Positions 6,875 through 16,931 of a stretch of 64,000 bases of DNA are shown piece after piece. Numbering within the stretch: the first letter of the stretch is position 1; every line of letters starts with the position of its first letter. Source of the stretch: Paenibacillaceae bacterium. GTDB lineage: Bacteria; Bacillota; Bacilli; Paenibacillales; NBRC-103111. Under the pieces are notes generated by a model, which saw nothing but the letters and a program-made list of their open reading frames with translations, did not search any database and was not told the DNA's origin. The stretch covers positions 62,001-126,000 of the forward strand of contig JAQSYI010000034.1 in NCBI GenBank assembly GCA_029256185.1, in the 5' to 3' direction. A program made the translations under genes and the position numbers.

Positions 6875-9800
6875 CTACGGCTTCAGCCAATCCAGCACGA
6901 TCATCCGCGCTACACCGGAGAATGAACGGATGCTAATCTCGTTCTCATCGAACAAATCCGCCTTGCCGACAATGCTCCAGACACTCCCGTCATCAGCAGT
7001 TACCCCCAAATACGGGGACAGCAGCGATAAATCCAACAGGGTAATTCTTGTTTGGCCGGGAATCATGGAGATAAAGCCGTTCTCAAATAGAATCCGGGCC
7101 TGCGAGAGTGCTTCGGCGGCTGAATCCACGGCAGTCTGAGACACGCCGGTAGCAAGATTCACGGCTTCCGCAGCCGAAATCGCCGCAAGCAGAGTCTGTT
7201 TGGTGCCAATGGCATACATCCCCAGCTTATCCCCCTCCACAGCACGGCCGGCCAGCGCTTGCGCTGCCGCAATGCCTGCTTGCAGCGCGGCCTTGTCGGC
7301 GGGCTGCACCGGAATAACAGACTGGGCAAACGCTGCCATCGCTGTCTCCAGCTCCGCTGCCGCAGCCGTTACCTCCTCCTGCACGGCAGACGTCCGCTCC
7401 AGCACCTCTGCAGCTGCAGCGATGGCGCTCTGCAGTGCTGCAGCCGCGCCCGGCGGATATTCCCCCGGCCCGTTGCCGATAACCGCACTATCCAGGAGCG
7501 CTTGCGCCTGAACGATCAGGCTGCTCAGCACCGTCTTGTCTGCCAGAATCAATGTCAGCTGCAGCGCGGACCGGGACACATCCAGCGGGAAGCTGACTCC
7601 TTGGCGGGAATACACCGCCTGCGTTGCCGCAAGCTCCGTCTCTCCAGGCTGCGCCTCCTGCCGCACCTGTCCCCGAAGCACGGCTACAGGACCGTCTCCG
7701 GTTGCCGGCTGGTCCCCGCCGGTTGCCATCAGAAGCAGCAGAAGCTGCCCTTCCTCCGGCTTAATGCCTGAGCCGACCACCTGGAATCCGCTGCGGACTG
7801 CGGCAACCGCTTCAGGTGCAAGGGCGAGCACATCGTCCGCTTCATCGGGAGTGCCATTGTCATCGGTTACGGTTGCGAACAACAGCTTGGCCGGATCGTA
7901 GCTCACCACAGCCAGCAACGCATCCATGCCTTCTTCTGCCGTCAGGTCCCTTATACCGACAGTAGCCTCCATGCTCTGACCCAGATATACCGCCTCAGCG
8001 CCGCTAAGCGCAACTGCCGGGACAGCGGGGTTCTCCGGTTCGGCTTCAACCGCGCGCAATCGGAGCGGATTGGCCGGAGGATAGAGCGCCAGGCCCAAAT
8101 ACCCGTCGCCGCGGATCGCCGTTTGCGATCTGTCCAGAAAGTCGTAAATCTTCTCTCCATTGGCATAGAAGAATATTCTTACTCCAACGAAGGTTCCGTC
8201 CTGCTCCACATCCACCGCTCCCCATTGCATCTTGTTGACGCCGGAGACGATGGCTTCCGTGGGGATGGTAACCCGGAAGGCAGTATCCTCAGCCCCATTG
8301 ATCCACTTTTGCAGTTCCACATTATGGGAGCGGAATACAGTGAGGTAGTGATCCTGGTTGTCTCCCCACATGGATTCTTGGGCCACCTGCGCCCTCATGA
8401 GAATGGCGGGCCAATCCCCTTCCGCCGGAGTGTAGTCCACGTCGGCTTCGAATAATACATTCCCGAACCGGGAGCCGGTATAGAAGGTCGCGCCTTTGGA
8501 CCAGGAGTTATTGCCCTCTCCGGTGCTGGAGCGGAAGCTCATGTAGCCGTCTTCATCCATAGCATAATCGCCTGACAGTCCTTTGCGCGACCAGTTCTCC
8601 CCTGTGGACAGGATCTGCTCCATATCCGCCTTGGCATACAGGTCAATCGAGGGCATGACGATCGAAGCGAAGAATACCAGCTTGCCTGCCGCCACATCTT
8701 CAATGGCTGCGGAGATCTCCTCCATGGAGGCGCCGGTTTCCTCCAGCACGGTCAGGTTGCGATCAATAACTGCCTCCAGTGCAGTTTTGGCCGATGCGGG
8801 GTAATTGTAGTCCGTTCCGTCAAAAACCATCTCCATGCACAGCAGTTGCGCCGATTGGACAGCAAGCAGCAGTTCCTTCTTCCGGGCAAAACTATCTGCG
8901 CTTTCCTTCAGCAGCACAGCCGCCGCTTCCAGTTGGGAAGACGATGCTTGCGGATCATTCCACACGGCTCTTGCATCTTCTGTCCGTTGGCGGAAAGCTG
9001 CGGACACGGCTTCCGGCATGTCTTGCACGGAAGCAAGCAGATTCTCCGCCTGGGCAATGGCTTCTGCCAGCAGAGCTCCCGCATCAGTCTCCACCAGGGG
9101 CAGCAGGATGGCCACGTTGTCGATATTGACCGCCACCTCCGACACCTGGGCAAACACCTCTACAGAAGTGTTGCCGCCTGTGCGGAATGGAAGCTCAACT
9201 TGCACCCATTCGGGCATATTCGTGCTGGTGTTGGCCCTGATTACCAGCTTGCTGCTCTCCGCCTCCGTACTGTGCTCCCCGGAGTCCGATATAACGCCTA
9301 CCCGCGCTCTTCCTCCCGTCAATGTGCTGACAACCCCGGATTGCTGGGCGCTCTGCACCCGCGCAGTGAAGATGTAATCGGTATTGGGCTTCAGTCCGGT
9401 TACTGTCTGGCGGATTCCGGTCCCCTCACCGGCAATATGGGCTCCGAAGCCATCGTTGCGGACATAGAAGGCAGAGTCCCGCTTCAGCTTGACGGAGCCG
9501 GTTCCATACTTGGTCCAAGGAGCCGCTATGTCATAATTATCCGAAGACATGGAGCGTTCGAAGACTCCGTCTGCTACCGCGTTCCTGTATGGAGTATCCG
9601 TAAGCTGAGGGGCAGTAATGACCGGAGGGCTTGCGAAATCATGTCCCGTCTTGAAATCATTCACAATCTCCCCTGTGGAAACATCATACTCATATGCCCC
9701 TATATAACCTGTAGGATTAATGCCTTCCAGCGGCTTGCCCGAATAGGCGCCATACCATGTGGTAAGGCCTTCCTTCAGCCGGAAGTCACCCTGGCCGGGA

Positions 9801-12800
9801 TTGCGGAAGATGGCCTGGGCTTGTGCATTGGTCAGCTGCAAGTTGTAATTCCAGGCCGTATCACCGGCTACGTTGTAATTGTTGCCGGTAATGTTGTTGT
9901 AGTACCTTGTTCCATAAGCGGACATGGGATAGTTGGTGATGGTCACCATGCCCATGGGCGCCTCATTGTAATTGGTATTGTTGAAAAACAAGTTGAAGCT
10001 GCTGATGGAGTTATTTTTCAAGCCGGAACGGGCCTTCAGGTTATAGGAAACATTGTGATGCACCAGATAATTCATGCTGTTATTATCCAGATAGATGCCG
10101 TTGGCAATCTCCGAATCATGAATTTTGTTGTAACGGATCTCGGTGCCTGCCCCATCAGCCGAATAGGTATAAAGCGTCCCCAGATCCTCGCATAATTCCC
10201 CGGCGTAAGACAGATCATTGTACTCGATAATGCTGGCCTTGGCCTGCCGCATGCTGATTATATCCCTGCCCGCCCGTGTGATCGTATTATGGCTGACCAG
10301 GAGATTCGTGCCCGATAAGGTTACAGCCGAGGCCCACCCTCCCGTGTAATCCGCATCGTGCAGGTAGGAGTTGACCAGCCGGTTGTCCTCCCCCTGCAAG
10401 GTTACCAGGCCGCCTGCGGCATAGGCCACCTCCGAGTTCATCAGGATGTTGCGTTTTCCGTCCAGCAAAATGCCATTGTTAACCTCATCGTATACGTTGC
10501 CGTTGTCGAAGTTGGCAGCGTGGTTGATGTACTCCGCCTTAATCCCGTCAATAACCGCATCCTCTGTGCCGGAGCTGGTCACAATGGTAGCTCCCCGGAT
10601 GCCTATGCCTCTAATTGTTACTCCTTTGGTTCCCGACAGATCAATCGCGATTTCCCGGCGCTTGGACTCAATCTGCTTGTCGGCGGGATCGGTCCTCACA
10701 TAAAGCTTGCGGGCGACGCTGTCCCAATACCATTCGTCATCGGAATCCAGCAGCGCCTTGTGCCCATAGAGAATATACTCATTTCCCGGCTTGGGGTGGT
10801 AGTATTGCGCAGTGGGGTTCGCCGCTTCCCCGTTCAGATTGATGGTGATATTCTGGCCGGTATGAGCCAGGACGGTGCCGGGCCTGGAATTCCACTTTTG
10901 CCCGGAAATGTACCACATGGTTACGCCGGCCAGATTAATTCCCGCCAATTCGGAGAGCTGGCTGTCCTTAATAACGGCTGTCTTGGCGGTGGTATTCAAG
11001 GTTACCGTATCGAATGCGGCTTTGTCGAATTGGAATAATCCCCCCTCGGATGGAGCAGCCGTCTGTCCCGCATTAGGCCAACGGGCCTCATAAGCCATAC
11101 TGCCGTCTATAAATACCTGATTGCCTCCGCCGGTCACCTTGGACCCCGTTGTCTGATAGGTGGAGTCAAGGCTCCAGTCCATATCCGCCCTGTATAAGCC
11201 GGTGGCGGCATCCAGCGTCCAGTTGTCCACCAGATCAAGTCCGCTGATAACCGGGTTCTCACCGGGAGCCCCCAGAATCAACTGGCCGTCCTTGGGACGG
11301 ACCGTCTCGCGGTATACGCCTGTCCCCACAATAATCCTGGCCCCTGGCTCCGTCACCTGCACAGCTGCGCCGATGGTCTTGTAGGGGCTTTGCAGTGATC
11401 CGTCTGCATCCCCATTGCTCTGCGCAGCTGCAGATACGTATGCCAGCATCGGGTCGGCGGCCGGACCGGGAATATCCTCAGGCTCTCCGGCGGCGGAATC
11501 CTTGGTATAATTGAGACCATCTGCCTTAAAGTTGACAGGGGCCTGGTCTTGCTGCGGCTCATAAGCTGCCGGACCGATATAAACAGAGTCCACATACCAG
11601 TGGAGGGACAGGTCGTTTGAAAGCTGTGCTATCAAGTCGGCAATCTCTGCTTCCGTCATCGCCGGGTACAGATTCTGCACGGCGGCAGCGGTGAACAAGG
11701 TGCGAATATTGAAGGTAATGCGGCCCAGGGGCCAAGCATCCGTCTTGCCAGCCGGCACCTCATACCGCAGCCGGTTCCAGCCGGGCTTGATCTCATTGCC
11801 GGAAGCGATCAGATTGTTGGAGCCCACGCCTCTCAAATCATAACGCTCCCCCGCGGAGGCAGAGCTGCTGGACCAATCCCTAAGGTTAAGGTCCTGCATA
11901 ATCAGATTGCCCTCTGCCGCATAGGAGGGATTCACATACACCCAGGCGGATACCACATGGCCCGGGGCTCTTGCCATATTCAGCGCACCTGTATCTGTGA
12001 TGCTCACCCCGGTTGCCCCGTCCGCCCGTTTCTTGCCCAGTCTTAGAGCATAGTCCCCGTGCGCTCCCTCCTCAGCCGAAGAGATTTCTGCCGTTGCAAG
12101 CGACGTATTCCAATAGCCCTGCCAAGGAGTCAAGGCTTCTCCGTTCCAGGGAGATATGCCGGCCGAACCGGTCAAAGCCCCTTCTTCAAAGGACCAGAAG
12201 AAGTAAGGAATCCTCTCCGCCTCCTCTGGATCATCCGGTATATAAGCGGGTATGGTGACTTTGAAATCCGAACCGCTTACCCGGCCCTCCAGATCCTTAA
12301 CCCTCACGTACACCTCTGCTTGCTCGTACCCCGCAAGCGGAATAACGATGGTATTGGAGCCTGCCACGGCAGTGCTGCCTGCTCCTGACGTATCCGCCGG
12401 TGGAGTGCCAATCCCGTAATAAGCGGTGCCGGCCTTGTCGGAGATGAATGTGACTGCCCCGGAATCTCCATTCAAGCGGCTGGCCGAGCCCTGGGACAGG
12501 ACCGGGGGCGAGTCGTCCTCCGGCGGCCCCCCGTTTAATCCGTCCGCCTCGAAGCCGGCTGGCTGTTCGCCGAATTCAGGCTCATAGGCCGCAGGACCAA
12601 TGTAGATGGAATCCACATACCACTCCAAATCCAGATTATCGTTTAGCTGAGTATAATAGGCAGTTGCCTGTTCATCGGTCATAGAAGGATAAAGCGCTTT
12701 CACCCCCGCCAAATTGAAGAGGGTTCTTATATTTACGGTTAATCGGCCGTTAGCCCACATATTCGTTTTCCCAACGGGAACCTGATACCGGAGGTTGTTC

Positions 12801-13300
12801 CAGCCCGCTTCAATCTGATTGCCCGCAGTTGTGCGCGAGGCATATATTTCCCCGGCCGTGGTGCCGCTGACCGCCCAATCGCGGAGATTCATATCCTGCA
12901 TGGCAATGGAATCTCCCACATACGCCGGATCCACATAGATCCATAGGGAAATGATATTGCCGGGAACGGCAGCCATGCCAATCACGTTGGAATCAGTGGT
13001 GCTGACCCCGTTGGAGCCATTGGAACGGTACTTGTCGATCTTCAGGGTCTTGCTGCCTTGAGCTCCTGCACCCTCTGGCGCATCGGCGATAGACAATGCG
13101 TCGTTATAGTAGCCCTGCCATACGCCAAGCGCTCCTCCATGCCAGGGATTGGCGCCGGTGGTGCCTGTATCCGCCCCTTCCTCGAAGGACCAGTAATAAT
13201 ATGGAGTATCGGCAGAATTAACCGCCGCATACACCCCATTGCCCAGCACCGCCATCAACAGCATCCATACAGCCAGCAGAGACGATAGCTTTTTTAACAT
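6875..13300 (-). CDS. Giant secreted multidomain right-handed beta-helix protein
   Basis: A 2141-residue exported protein, probably a polysaccharide-active enzyme. Layout: signal peptide (1-27); a ~225-residue module YYYWSFEEG...VDSIYIGPAAYEP (35-245); an Fn3-like linker domain (265-355); a second copy of the module (367-585); a right-handed beta-helix (~620-1210) opening with SLQSPYKTIGAAV and GTGVYRETV; a carbohydrate-binding-like beta-sandwich (~1240-1405); helical FIVAR-like stretches (~1408-1555, 1924-2080); a LamG/DUF1080-like sandwich (~1558-1760); a cohesin-like domain (~1764-1923); and a degenerate dockerin-like tail (ITLLDLSLLSPYLG). No SLH or LPXTG anchor is seen. ATG 13300 follows AAGGAG by 8 nt. 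Last gene of the locus 1 transporter operon. The helix is in a lyase/glycosidase fold class but I cannot name its family. Confidence 0.85.
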   Translation of the reverse strand: MLKKLSSLLAVWMLLMAVLGNGVYAAVNSADTPYYYWSFEEGADTGTTGANPWHGGALGVWQGYYNDALSIADAPEGAGAQGSKTLKIDKYRSNGSNGVSTTDSNVIGMAAVPGNIISLWIYVDPAYVGDSIAMQDMNLRDWAVSGTTAGEIYASRTTAGNQIEAGWNNLRYQVPVGKTNMWANGRLTVNIRTLFNLAGVKALYPSMTDEQATAYYTQLNDNLDLEWYVDSIYIGPAAYEPEFGEQPAGFEADGLNGGPPEDDSPPVLSQGSASRLNGDSGAVTFISDKAGTAYYGIGTPPADTSGAGSTAVAGSNTIVIPLAGYEQAEVYVRVKDLEGRVSGSDFKVTIPAYIPDDPEEAERIPYFFWSFEEGALTGSAGISPWNGEALTPWQGYWNTSLATAEISSAEEGAHGDYALRLGKKRADGATGVSITDTGALNMARAPGHVVSAWVYVNPSYAAEGNLIMQDLNLRDWSSSSASAGERYDLRGVGSNNLIASGNEIKPGWNRLRYEVPAGKTDAWPLGRITFNIRTLFTAAAVQNLYPAMTEAEIADLIAQLSNDLSLHWYVDSVYIGPAAYEPQQDQAPVNFKADGLNYTKDSAAGEPEDIPGPAADPMLAYVSAAAQSNGDADGSLQSPYKTIGAAVQVTEPGARIIVGTGVYRETVRPKDGQLILGAPGENPVISGLDLVDNWTLDAATGLYRADMDWSLDSTYQTTGSKVTGGGNQVFIDGSMAYEARWPNAGQTAAPSEGGLFQFDKAAFDTVTLNTTAKTAVIKDSQLSELAGINLAGVTMWYISGQKWNSRPGTVLAHTGQNITINLNGEAANPTAQYYHPKPGNEYILYGHKALLDSDDEWYWDSVARKLYVRTDPADKQIESKRREIAIDLSGTKGVTIRGIGIRGATIVTSSGTEDAVIDGIKAEYINHAANFDNGNVYDEVNNGILLDGKRNILMNSEVAYAAGGLVTLQGEDNRLVNSYLHDADYTGGWASAVTLSGTNLLVSHNTITRAGRDIISMRQAKASIIEYNDLSYAGELCEDLGTLYTYSADGAGTEIRYNKIHDSEIANGIYLDNNSMNYLVHHNVSYNLKARSGLKNNSISSFNLFFNNTNYNEAPMGMVTITNYPMSAYGTRYYNNITGNNYNVAGDTAWNYNLQLTNAQAQAIFRNPGQGDFRLKEGLTTWYGAYSGKPLEGINPTGYIGAYEYDVSTGEIVNDFKTGHDFASPPVITAPQLTDTPYRNAVADGVFERSMSSDNYDIAAPWTKYGTGSVKLKRDSAFYVRNDGFGAHIAGEGTGIRQTVTGLKPNTDYIFTARVQSAQQSGVVSTLTGGRARVGVISDSGEHSTEAESSKLVIRANTSTNMPEWVQVELPFRTGGNTSVEVFAQVSEVAVNIDNVAILLPLVETDAGALLAEAIAQAENLLASVQDMPEAVSAAFRQRTEDARAVWNDPQASSSQLEAAAVLLKESADSFARKKELLLAVQSAQLLCMEMVFDGTDYNYPASAKTALEAVIDRNLTVLEETGASMEEISAAIEDVAAGKLVFFASIVMPSIDLYAKADMEQILSTGENWSRKGLSGDYAMDEDGYMSFRSSTGEGNNSWSKGATFYTGSRFGNVLFEADVDYTPAEGDWPAILMRAQVAQESMWGDNQDHYLTVFRSHNVELQKWINGAEDTAFRVTIPTEAIVSGVNKMQWGAVDVEQDGTFVGVRIFFYANGEKIYDFLDRSQTAIRGDGYLGLALYPPANPLRLRAVEAEPENPAVPAVALSGAEAVYLGQSMEATVGIRDLTAEEGMDALLAVVSYDPAKLLFATVTDDNGTPDEADDVLALAPEAVAAVRSGFQVVGSGIKPEEGQLLLLLMATGGDQPATGDGPVAVLRGQVRQEAQPGETELAATQAVYSRQGVSFPLDVSRSALQLTLILADKTVLSSLIVQAQALLDSAVIGNGPGEYPPGAAAALQSAIAAAAEVLERTSAVQEEVTAAAAELETAMAAFAQSVIPVQPADKAALQAGIAAAQALAGRAVEGDKLGMYAIGTKQTLLAAISAAEAVNLATGVSQTAVDSAAEALSQARILFENGFISMIPGQTRITLLDLSLLSPYLGVTADDGSVWSIVGKADLFDENEISIRSFSGVARMIVLDWLKP

Positions 13301-13351
13301 GATCAATTCTCCTTTCTGTACAATGGAATATAACGAATGGCACAGCAGCTC

Positions 13352-13393
13352 TCGGGGCTGCCTGCAAATCTTCTCCGCAAGCCGGCCCCGAGT
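13352..13393 (-). other. Intercistronic stem-loop between lipoprotein and beta-helix genes
   Basis: An 8-bp inverted repeat, CTCGGGGC with GCCCCGAG, encloses about 26 nt in the 105-nt gap. On the minus strand no U-tract follows, so it is more likely an mRNA-stabilising or processing hairpin than a full terminator; such hairpins are common after solute-binding protein genes and raise their transcript relative to downstream genes. Confidence 0.45.
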
Positions 13394-13405
13394 CGGTTCC
13401 TATAG

Positions 13406-14929
13406 TTACTTGGTCTTCCTCCATTCATCCAGCTGCCGTTGGGCATCCGCCATAATCTTGGCGATTCCCGCCTGCTCGGTCTTGGTCTTATATTCCTGGA
13501 GCTTCACTGCAGGGTCCTCCGCTCCCGAATTCAGCAAGCTTCCATATTGGCTGGCCACACTGTTAACGGCGGCAATCTCTGCGGATACCTTATCCGGATC
13601 GAAGTAGAAGCCCATGAGAGGCGAGGGAGTCGCCGACTCGTTGTCCTTCTTGATCTGATCCACCATCGCCTGGTCCTTATCCGGTGTCAGATAAGCATTG
13701 AAGGTATTGCCCAGCACCCACGAGGTATTGTGATTGTAAGCGGAGCCTGCTATCGGCTCTACCACATTGTCCGATATTTTCTTGTAATGCTTGCCTTCTA
13801 TTCCGTATACAAGCAAATTGTATATTTCCTTGTCCGTGTTGATCAGATTAAGGAACATGGCGGCGCGCTCCGGGTTGGGGGAGGTGCGGCTGATGGCATT
13901 CATCGTGGTGATGATGGAATTGGTGGTGACACTGTAGCCCGTAATTGGAATAATGACTACATCTTCCTTGAACTTGGTCTTATAAGTAGCGGCGGCATCG
14001 GCGGCCAGAACGGTGTGGAACATGGATACCGCCTTGCCGGTTTTGATTACCTCATCATCTGTTTTGGCAATGGCGGCGTCTTCATTAATCAGGCCCTTCA
14101 GATACCATCTGCGCTGGGTTTCGATATACTTGTCGGATTCGGGAGAGCCGATCTTGGCCACCACCGTCAGATTGGGATCATTAATGCGGATAAAGCTGCC
14201 GGCGGCTACGCTCTGTATGCCCAGGGCATAGATCGGCGGAGAGGAGCTTTTGGAATAGGCGAACGGGATCATGTTGGGCTCTGCTTTTTTTACACGCTCC
14301 AGGAAGGGTTCAATATCCTCGTACTTTTTGATGGAGGCTGCATCCAGACCGTATTTGTCCGCATAGCTCTTGCGCACCACGAAGCCCTCGCGGCCTGTTA
14401 CCGTCTGGTAATTGGGTATGCCGTAGATCTTGCCCTTGTATTTGGTCGCATTCCACACGAAGTCGGGCATGCTCTTCAGCACCTCGGGCGCATATTGCTT
14501 CAGCAGGTCATCCAGGGGCAGGAAGGCGCCCGTAGAGGCATTCTTGATGTAATCAAAGGACCAGTTGGACGTCCAAGCCAAGTCGAATTTCTCACCGGAA
14601 GCGGCTACCACATTCATCTTCTGCTGGTAGTCACCCATAGCCTGGGGCTTCAGCTTCACTGTGGCGTTGATTTTCTCTTTGAGAAGCTTGTTCACCGCAT
14701 CCTCTACAACCTGCATGTCCGCCGGGATTGCCGGAAGCGGGAAGTACCAGGAGAGCTCCACCGGGCTTAGCTCCGGCTTTGCGCTTCCCGCCGCGGTTGG
14801 TGCAGGCGATGAGCCGGCGGAAGGAGCGGCCTCTCCTCCGCTATCGCTGCTGCCGCAGCCTGCCAAGGAAGCGGCGGCAAGCATGGCAGCCATCATTCCC
14901 GCGCCCCATTTCAAGGTTAATCTGTTCAT
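13406..14929 (-). CDS. LplA-type extracellular solute-binding lipoprotein (locus 1)
   Basis: Substrate-binding lipoprotein of a carbohydrate ABC importer, anchored outside the membrane. The 507-residue product has a lipoprotein signal with lipobox LAGC (Cys about residue 25), a low-complexity Ser/Ala/Pro spacer, and the LplA/YtcQ-type body (LSWYFPLPAIPADMQVVEDAVNKLLKEKINATVKLKP; YGIPNYQTVTGREGFVVRKSYADKYGLD). The ATG at 14935 sits only 2 nt from AGGAGG, so ATG 14929 (8 nt) is preferred. It follows its two permease genes, and the beta-helix protein gene comes next, implying import of oligosaccharides released outside. No ATPase gene is present, as is usual for this family, which uses a shared MsmX-type ATPase. 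Confidence 0.9.
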   Translation of the reverse strand: MNRLTLKWGAGMMAAMLAAASLAGCGSSDSGGEAAPSAGSSPAPTAAGSAKPELSPVELSWYFPLPAIPADMQVVEDAVNKLLKEKINATVKLKPQAMGDYQQKMNVVAASGEKFDLAWTSNWSFDYIKNASTGAFLPLDDLLKQYAPEVLKSMPDFVWNATKYKGKIYGIPNYQTVTGREGFVVRKSYADKYGLDAASIKKYEDIEPFLERVKKAEPNMIPFAYSKSSSPPIYALGIQSVAAGSFIRINDPNLTVVAKIGSPESDKYIETQRRWYLKGLINEDAAIAKTDDEVIKTGKAVSMFHTVLAADAAATYKTKFKEDVVIIPITGYSVTTNSIITTMNAISRTSPNPERAAMFLNLINTDKEIYNLLVYGIEGKHYKKISDNVVEPIAGSAYNHNTSWVLGNTFNAYLTPDKDQAMVDQIKKDNESATPSPLMGFYFDPDKVSAEIAAVNSVASQYGSLLNSGAEDPAVKLQEYKTKTEQAGIAKIMADAQRQLDEWRKTK

Positions 14930-14980
14930 TCTCATGACCTCCTGAAAGATGTGTATATTGTAATTCGATACTGCCGGGAG

Positions 14981-15868
14981 CTATCCTTTGACCGATCCGA
15001 TTGTTAGCCCTTTGACGAAGTGCTTCTGGAAGAACGGAAACACGAGCAGCATGGGGCCAATCGCCAGAAGGGTCATGGCCATCCGGGTAGACAAGCTGGG
15101 AAACTGCTCCATGTCCACCTTGACATTCAGAAGAGCCATGTTGTTGGTAATGAAATCAATGGTATTCATGATCCGGTAAAGCAATAGCTGCAGAGGCACC
15201 AGGTGCTGGCTGTCGATGAACAGGAGGCCAAGCCACCAGTCATTCCAGTAGCCAAAGCACAGGAACAGCCCGATGGTTGCCAGCGCCGGTCTGCATACCG
15301 GCAGGATGATCATGAAGAAGGTTCGCCATTCTCCCGAGCCGTCCATCTTGGCCGATTCGATGATTTCCGCCGCCACCTGATCCATGAACCCCTTCATCAC
15401 CAGCACGTAGAAGGGATTGACCAGATAAGGAACGATAAGCGCCCAGACCGTATCCTTCAGGTGCAGATATTGGGTAACCAAGATGTAAAAGGGCACCAGT
15501 CCTCCCCCGAACAGCATGGTAAACAGCACATAGAAGGCCAATTGAGAGCGGTAAGGGAAGTCCCGCCGGGACATGGTATACGCCAGCATGCTAACTAACA
15601 GCAGGCCGCAGATGCTGCCGATAACCGTTACGGTGATGGTAACCCCGTATGCCCGGAGAAGCTGCTGGGGCGCTTCAAAAATCAGACGGTATGCCTGAAA
15701 GTCGAATTTTTCGGGGATCAGCCGGTACCCGTGCTCCATAAGGGACTGTTCGTTGCTAATGGAGATGGAGACGATCAGCAGGAACGGAATCAAGATCAGA
15801 GCCGATATGCAGATGAATATCAGATGAATGACTGCTGTACTAATGTTGAACGAGCTTTTCCCCGTCAT
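14981..15868 (-). CDS. YtcP-type sugar ABC transporter permease (locus 1)
   Basis: Inner-membrane permease of the carbohydrate uptake family CUT1. The 295-residue product has six predicted membrane helices (first at ~15-37) and the EAA loop as AAEIIESAKMDGSGEWRTFFMIILPVCRPAL, where the shared ATPase docks; it ends with the YtcP-like FFQKHFVKGLTIGSVKG. ATG 15868 is chosen over 15877 because AAGGAG is 10 nt upstream of it and only 1 nt from the other. It follows the LplB-type gene by 15 nt; the lipoprotein gene comes 51 nt later. Confidence 0.92.
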   Translation of the reverse strand: MTGKSSFNISTAVIHLIFICISALILIPFLLIVSISISNEQSLMEHGYRLIPEKFDFQAYRLIFEAPQQLLRAYGVTITVTVIGSICGLLLVSMLAYTMSRRDFPYRSQLAFYVLFTMLFGGGLVPFYILVTQYLHLKDTVWALIVPYLVNPFYVLVMKGFMDQVAAEIIESAKMDGSGEWRTFFMIILPVCRPALATIGLFLCFGYWNDWWLGLLFIDSQHLVPLQLLLYRIMNTIDFITNNMALLNVKVDMEQFPSLSTRMAMTLLAIGPMLLVFPFFQKHFVKGLTIGSVKG

Positions 15869-15883
15869 GATGCACATGCTCCT

Positions 15884-16855
15884 TTACCATAGGGAGTTAT
15901 CCCTATTGATTTTGCGGATGACCGCATTGGCGGAAACCACGGTAATAAATCCGACAACCGACTGGAATAATCCGGCGGCCGTGGACATTCCCACATCTCC
16001 CACAACCCTCATGGACCGGTAAATGTAGGTGTCGATTACCTCCGTGACACTGATAAGAAAGGGAGAATCATTGGGAATAAAGAAGAACATGCCGAAATCC
16101 GAGCGGAAGATGCGTCCCAGATCCACAATAAGCAGGATGATCATGAGCGGGGTCATCAACGGCAAAGTAATCTTGGCGGCCATTTGCACTCTGCTCGCGC
16201 CATCCATGCGGGCCGCTTCGTAGTAAGCCGGGTCCAGCCCGAGAATACCCGCAAAGTAGATCAGAGTGGAGAAGCCGATGGACTTCCACAGGTGAGTGAA
16301 GGCCAGAATGGCCGGCCAATATCCGGGCTCCTGGTACCACTTGACTTTGTCCAAGCCCATACCCAGCAATACTTGATTCAGGAAGCCGTTCTGCTGATCC
16401 AGGAAGGCCAGCACCATATATCCGACTACCACCCAGGAGACGAAGTAGGGCAATGCCATGATGACCTGATACACCTTCAGCATGCGGCGGCCCAGCTCGG
16501 CCAGCAGAATAGCCAGAGTGAAGGAGCAAAACATGGTAAGCAGAATGAAAATAATGTTGTATCCCACTGTGTTGCGGGTGATGATCCAGGCATCGTTGGA
16601 GGAGAACAGGAACCGGAAGTTCCTCAGTCCCACCCATTCGCTGCCGAAGATGCCTTCGTCATAACGGTACTTCTTGAAGGCGATGATCAGTCCGAGCAAC
16701 GGGATATAAGAAAAGATCAATTTGAAGATGATGCCGGGCATCGCCAGGGTAAATAAAGGCAAGCTTTTTTTGAATGTTTTCCACCTGCGGCTGCCGCGGC
16801 GCTTTAACAGAGCAGGTGTGGCTGAAGCGGAATACAGCTCGTGCTGAGCGCTCAA
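15884..16855 (-). CDS. LplB-type sugar ABC transporter permease (locus 1)
   Basis: Second CUT1 permease of the importer. The 323-residue product has a basic N-terminal arm, six membrane helices (first at ~34-60, MPGIIFKLIFSYIPLLGLIIAF) and the EAA loop DPAYYEAARMDGASRVQMAAKITLPLMTPL. The C-terminus VSANAVIRKINRDNSLW is typical of LplB proteins. The start is TTG at 16855 with AAGGAGG 8 nt upstream. It is the first gene of the operon (permease, permease, lipoprotein, beta-helix protein), downstream of a regulator gene that has its own terminator. Confidence 0.92.
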   Translation of the reverse strand: MSAQHELYSASATPALLKRRGSRRWKTFKKSLPLFTLAMPGIIFKLIFSYIPLLGLIIAFKKYRYDEGIFGSEWVGLRNFRFLFSSNDAWIITRNTVGYNIIFILLTMFCSFTLAILLAELGRRMLKVYQVIMALPYFVSWVVVGYMVLAFLDQQNGFLNQVLLGMGLDKVKWYQEPGYWPAILAFTHLWKSIGFSTLIYFAGILGLDPAYYEAARMDGASRVQMAAKITLPLMTPLMIILLIVDLGRIFRSDFGMFFFIPNDSPFLISVTEVIDTYIYRSMRVVGDVGMSTAAGLFQSVVGFITVVSANAVIRKINRDNSLW

Positions 16856-16931
16856 CGAATTTTCCTCCTTTGGTTCATATCACTGCATGTCATTCCGGGA
16901 TCAATGTAACATGACCATGCGGGGAACGAAC

